From Candidatus Chryseobacterium colombiense (GTDB lineage Bacteria > Bacteroidota > Bacteroidia > Flavobacteriales > Weeksellaceae): DNA of 64,000 nt. This document shows, piece after piece, positions 61,172-64,000 of this stretch. Position numbers and translations under genes: made by a program. Positions within the stretch are counted from its first letter, which is position 1. Each line of letters starts with the position of its first letter. The notes below the pieces were generated by a model. The model was given only the letters and a program-made list of their open reading frames with translations. It was not told the DNA's origin and made no database searches. The stretch lies in assembly GCA_029203185.1 (NCBI GenBank), contig CP119310.1, positions 434,001 through 498,000 on the forward strand, given 5' to 3'.

Positions 61172-61633
61172 TATTTTGCTTTTTATTTTTAAAAAATCCA
61201 AATTTCATCATTTACCTTAATATTTTGGGAGCAATTAATAGCTCTGAAACTTAAATTTTATTCATTAAAAACATTAAAAACAGATGAACTCAACGTTAAA
61301 AATATGTTAAAATTAAGTTTCCTTTCATTTTAAATTTACTCTAAAACAATCATCAAGGCTTAGTCTTAAAAATACGATAAGTTATTTATATAAATTACTG
61401 ACGTCATCACTCTACATTCCGTATTCATTTTTTATACAAGCGATTTCGCCGTATGGTTCTGATTATCGTGATTTTTCATAATCTTAATTTTTATGATAAG
61501 TCCTTGTTGTTTTCAGCTTTTTTCCAGGACTTTAAAATAGACTTTTTTTTGATTCCATCGGCTCATTCTGCAAAATTCTTTGTCATATTGATTCTTTCTT
61601 TTATTTTTAGAAATGTTGAATAGACATTTATTA

Positions 61634-64000
61634 ATGAATAAAAAATCGCTGATAGTATTTTTAGGTTTGGGCACGCTTGCTTTTGGGCAGGTGAGCAAAA
61701 CAGTCAGTTATTTTCCGCTGAATAAGGTCGCTTTGTCGGAAAGTGTTTTCAGCAGGGCGATGCAGACGGATAAGAACTACATGATGTCGATGGATGCAGA
61801 CCGTTTGCTGGCGCCATACCTGAAAGAAGCAGGACTTAACCCTAAAAAGCCAAATTATCCAAACTGGGAAAACACAGGATTGGATGGTCACATTGGCGGT
61901 CATTATATTTCAGCTTTGGCGTTGATGTACGCTTCTACAGGCGATGCCAAAGTAAAACAGCGACTCGATTATATGATTGATGAGCTGGAGCGTTGCCAGA
62001 ATCTTTCAGGAAACGGCTATATTTCTGGCGTTCCGAATGGCAAGAAGATCTGGAAAGAAATCTCGGATGGCAATATTCGCGCATCGGCTTTTGGACTGAA
62101 TGACCGTTGGGTTCCATTATATAATATTCACAAAATATATTCCGGTTTGCGCGATGCCTATTGGTATGCGGATAGTGAAAAAGCAAAAAAAATGCTCATC
62201 AAGCTTACCGATTGGATGGCGGATGAAGTTTCCGGACTTTCCGATGATCAGATTCAGGAGATGCTGAGAAGTGAACATGGCGGACTGAACGAGATTTTTG
62301 CCGATGTTTACGACATTACAAAAAATGAAAAATATCTCAAGCTTGCGCACCGTTTTTCGCATCTGGCCATTTTAAATCCTTTGCTGATTCACGAAGACAA
62401 ACTGACAGGAATTCACGCCAATACACAAATTCCAAAAGTAATTGGTTTTAAAAGGATTGCCGATTTGGAACATAATAAAGAGTGGAGCAGTGCGGCAGAT
62501 TTTTTCTGGACGAATGTTACTCAAAAACGTTCAGCAATTATCGGTGGAAACAGCGTCAGCGAACATTTTAACCCGACAACCGATTTCAGCGGAATGATTA
62601 AAAGTATTGAAGGCCCCGAAACCTGCAATACTTACAATATGCTGAAGTTGACCAAAGAACTTTTCGCCACAAACCCGAAATCTTCTTATCTCGATTATTA
62701 CGAAAGAGCTTTGTACAATCATATTCTTTCCACTCAAAATCCCGAAAAAGGTGGTTTTGTGTACTTCACGCCAATGCGTCCCGGTCATTACAGGGTCTAT
62801 TCTCAGCCGGAAACCAGTTTCTGGTGCTGTGTCGGTTCGGGAATGGAAAACCACGCGAAGTATGGTGAAATGATTTATGCACATTCGGATAACGACTTGT
62901 ATGTGAATCTTTTTATTCCGTCTGTTTTAAAATGGTCGGAGAAAAAAATGATTGTAAGACAGGAAAATAATTTTCCACAAACACCTTCCACAAAATTAAT
63001 TTTTGATCTTGCTCCAAAATCCGAAATCAACCTGAAATTGAGAGCTCCGGAATGGACGAATGCTTCACAGATAAGTGTTTCAATTAATTCAAAAAATATC
63101 AATATTCCTGTCGATTCCGAAGGTTATATCAACATCAAGAGAAAATGGAAAAAAGGCGATGTTGTCGAAATGAAAATGCCGATGCATCTTTCTACAGAGC
63201 AGCTTCCGGATAATTCCGATTACTATGCATTCAGATATGGGCCCATCGTTTTGGCAGCAAAATATGGTAAAGAAAATCAACAGGGATTGTTTGCCGATGA
63301 CAGCCGTGGCGGACATATTGCACACGGACCGCAGATTCCGTTAAATGATATTCCGACGATTTTAGGAAGTTCGACAACTGTTTTGGATCATTTAAAGCCT
63401 GTTAATCAAAAAGATTTGACATTTAAAATTAATGGTCTTTATCCTCAGAATAAATTCAACAACGGGTTAGAACTTGTTCCGTTTTATCAGGTTCAGGAAG
63501 AGCGATATATCATCTATTTTCCTCAGGCAACTCAGGATAAAATCGAAATGATTCAGCAGAAAAAAGCTCAGGAAGAAGAAGCTGTCCGAAAGCTGGATAA
63601 TATCACAACAGATAAAATTCAGTTAGGCGAGCAGCAGCCGGAATCCGATCACTTTTTTGACAGCAAAGATGCTTATGATGGTTATATGGAAGACCGGCAT
63701 TTCCGCGATGCTAAAGGTTGGTTCAGCTATCAGATGAAAAACAAGGATAAAAATTCAAAATACCTTTACCTTCTGTACTTTGATGCTAATAACAATCGTA
63801 CATTGAATGCTGAAATCAACGGAATCAAATCATTTTCAAAAGATTTTGAAGGAAAAATGGGAAGTTCGCCACAAACATTGTTAATCCCTATTCCCGAATC
63901 AGAAAAGAATAAAGAAACACTCATCGTAAAATTTATTTCAGGCGAAAAATCTCTGACGCCAAAAATTATTGAAGTGAGATTACTGAACGAATTACCAAAA
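61634..64000 (+). CDS. GH127/GH146-type beta-L-arabinofuranosidase (3' end outside window)
   Basis: The ATG at 61634 opens a frame of 789 codons with no stop before the right edge. Signal peptide LGTLAFGQ. The (alpha/alpha)6 barrel carries NWENTGLDGHIGGHYISAL, Glu329 and Cys331 in GPETCNTYNMLKL, and Cys398-Cys399 in FWCCVGSG. These match the zinc-binding Glu/Cys set of GH127/GH146, with Cys398 the expected nucleophile. C-terminal regions resemble DUF4986-type sandwiches. The enzyme removes beta-L-arabinofuranose from arabinan or complex side chains. It is divergent from the candidate AraR gene. Nearly all of the usual length is present, so few residues are missing. Confidence 0.93.
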   Translation, partial: MNKKSLIVFLGLGTLAFGQVSKTVSYFPLNKVALSESVFSRAMQTDKNYMMSMDADRLLAPYLKEAGLNPKKPNYPNWENTGLDGHIGGHYISALALMYASTGDAKVKQRLDYMIDELERCQNLSGNGYISGVPNGKKIWKEISDGNIRASAFGLNDRWVPLYNIHKIYSGLRDAYWYADSEKAKKMLIKLTDWMADEVSGLSDDQIQEMLRSEHGGLNEIFADVYDITKNEKYLKLAHRFSHLAILNPLLIHEDKLTGIHANTQIPKVIGFKRIADLEHNKEWSSAADFFWTNVTQKRSAIIGGNSVSEHFNPTTDFSGMIKSIEGPETCNTYNMLKLTKELFATNPKSSYLDYYERALYNHILSTQNPEKGGFVYFTPMRPGHYRVYSQPETSFWCCVGSGMENHAKYGEMIYAHSDNDLYVNLFIPSVLKWSEKKMIVRQENNFPQTPSTKLIFDLAPKSEINLKLRAPEWTNASQISVSINSKNINIPVDSEGYINIKRKWKKGDVVEMKMPMHLSTEQLPDNSDYYAFRYGPIVLAAKYGKENQQGLFADDSRGGHIAHGPQIPLNDIPTILGSSTTVLDHLKPVNQKDLTFKINGLYPQNKFNNGLELVPFYQVQEERYIIYFPQATQDKIEMIQQKKAQEEEAVRKLDNITTDKIQLGEQQPESDHFFDSKDAYDGYMEDRHFRDAKGWFSYQMKNKDKNSKYLYLLYFDANNNRTLNAEINGIKSFSKDFEGKMGSSPQTLLIPIPESEKNKETLIVKFISGEKSLTPKIIEVRLLNELPK

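Larger units (their letters stand above)
61092..61633. other. Divergent intergenic region between third NrtR and GH127 genes
   Basis: 542 bp, AT-rich and without a credible gene. It holds the palindrome (61153-61171) and the NrtR -7 box (61108-61115). I found no clear TAnnTTTG promoter for GH127. Confidence 0.6.

Noticed and set aside
61513..63325. Chain of minus-strand open frames opposite 61634-64000
   Set aside because: They are antisense to the GH127 gene, which has a signal peptide and the full Glu/Cys active-site set; the frames are short and unrelated to any family I know.

Overview
The window looks like chromosome of a low-GC Bacteroidota bacterium, most likely a Chryseobacterium-type flavobacterium (Weeksellaceae). 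The signs are a SusC/SusD pair, a type IX secretion C-terminal domain, TAnnTTTG-type promoters, no obvious Shine-Dalgarno sequences, and NrtR-type (Nudix plus winged helix) sugar regulators. I see no rRNA, tRNA, CRISPR array or insertion sequence.

Layout. (1) 1-5408, minus strand: a TonB-dependent receptor without a SusD partner, a secreted GH3 enzyme and the start of a CE1-type esterase that runs off the left edge. (2) 5823-6572: a first NrtR-type regulator, divergent from region 1. (3) 6825-9475: an HxlR regulator divergent from a lipoprotein alpha/beta hydrolase and an MFS exporter, probably an unrelated small-molecule response module. (4) 10133-13801: a second NrtR regulator with xylB and xylA. 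(5) 13898-20839: SusC/SusD, a strong terminator, then uxuA and an SDR oxidoreductase (glucuronate branch). (6) 21000-51545: a long same-strand series of carbohydrate-active enzymes, namely GH43 x6 (three with CBM6), tandem CE1, GH31, GH115 x2, GH27, GH97, GH30 with a T9SS tail, GH3 and GH51. (7) 51764-59158: araB, araD, araA, a lipoprotein aldose epimerase and a sodium:sugar symporter. (8) 59244-60252: a Crp/Fnr regulator and a DUF4260 protein. (9) 60405-61091, minus: a third NrtR regulator, divergent from a GH127/146 beta-L-arabinofuranosidase that is cut by the right edge.

Together, regions 4-9 form a roughly 50 kb utilisation locus for a highly decorated glucuronoarabinoxylan. The GH30 enzyme, the only one here with a T9SS tail, would cut glucuronoxylan outside the cell. 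SusCD would import decorated oligomers, and a periplasmic set would remove ferulate/acetyl, glucuronate, arabinose, galactose and alpha-xylose groups and then the xylose backbone. XylAB, AraBDA and UxuA/SDR feed the sugars into central metabolism. No hybrid two-component or SusR-like regulator is present; control appears to rest on the three degenerate-Nudix regulators.

The most noteworthy unexplained signals are these. A 6-7-6 palindrome (AAGTGT-N7-ACAYTT) occurs before the xyl regulator, the GH3 xylosidase, araB and the third NrtR gene; at GH3 and araB it sits in a 43-bp module conserved at 40 of 43 positions. Several families of hairpin-forming intergenic repeats are scattered between the enzyme genes. 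A 36-bp duplication of the third NrtR gene's 3' end flanks one of these repeats. A perfect 15-bp hairpin lies in the first divergent intergenic region.
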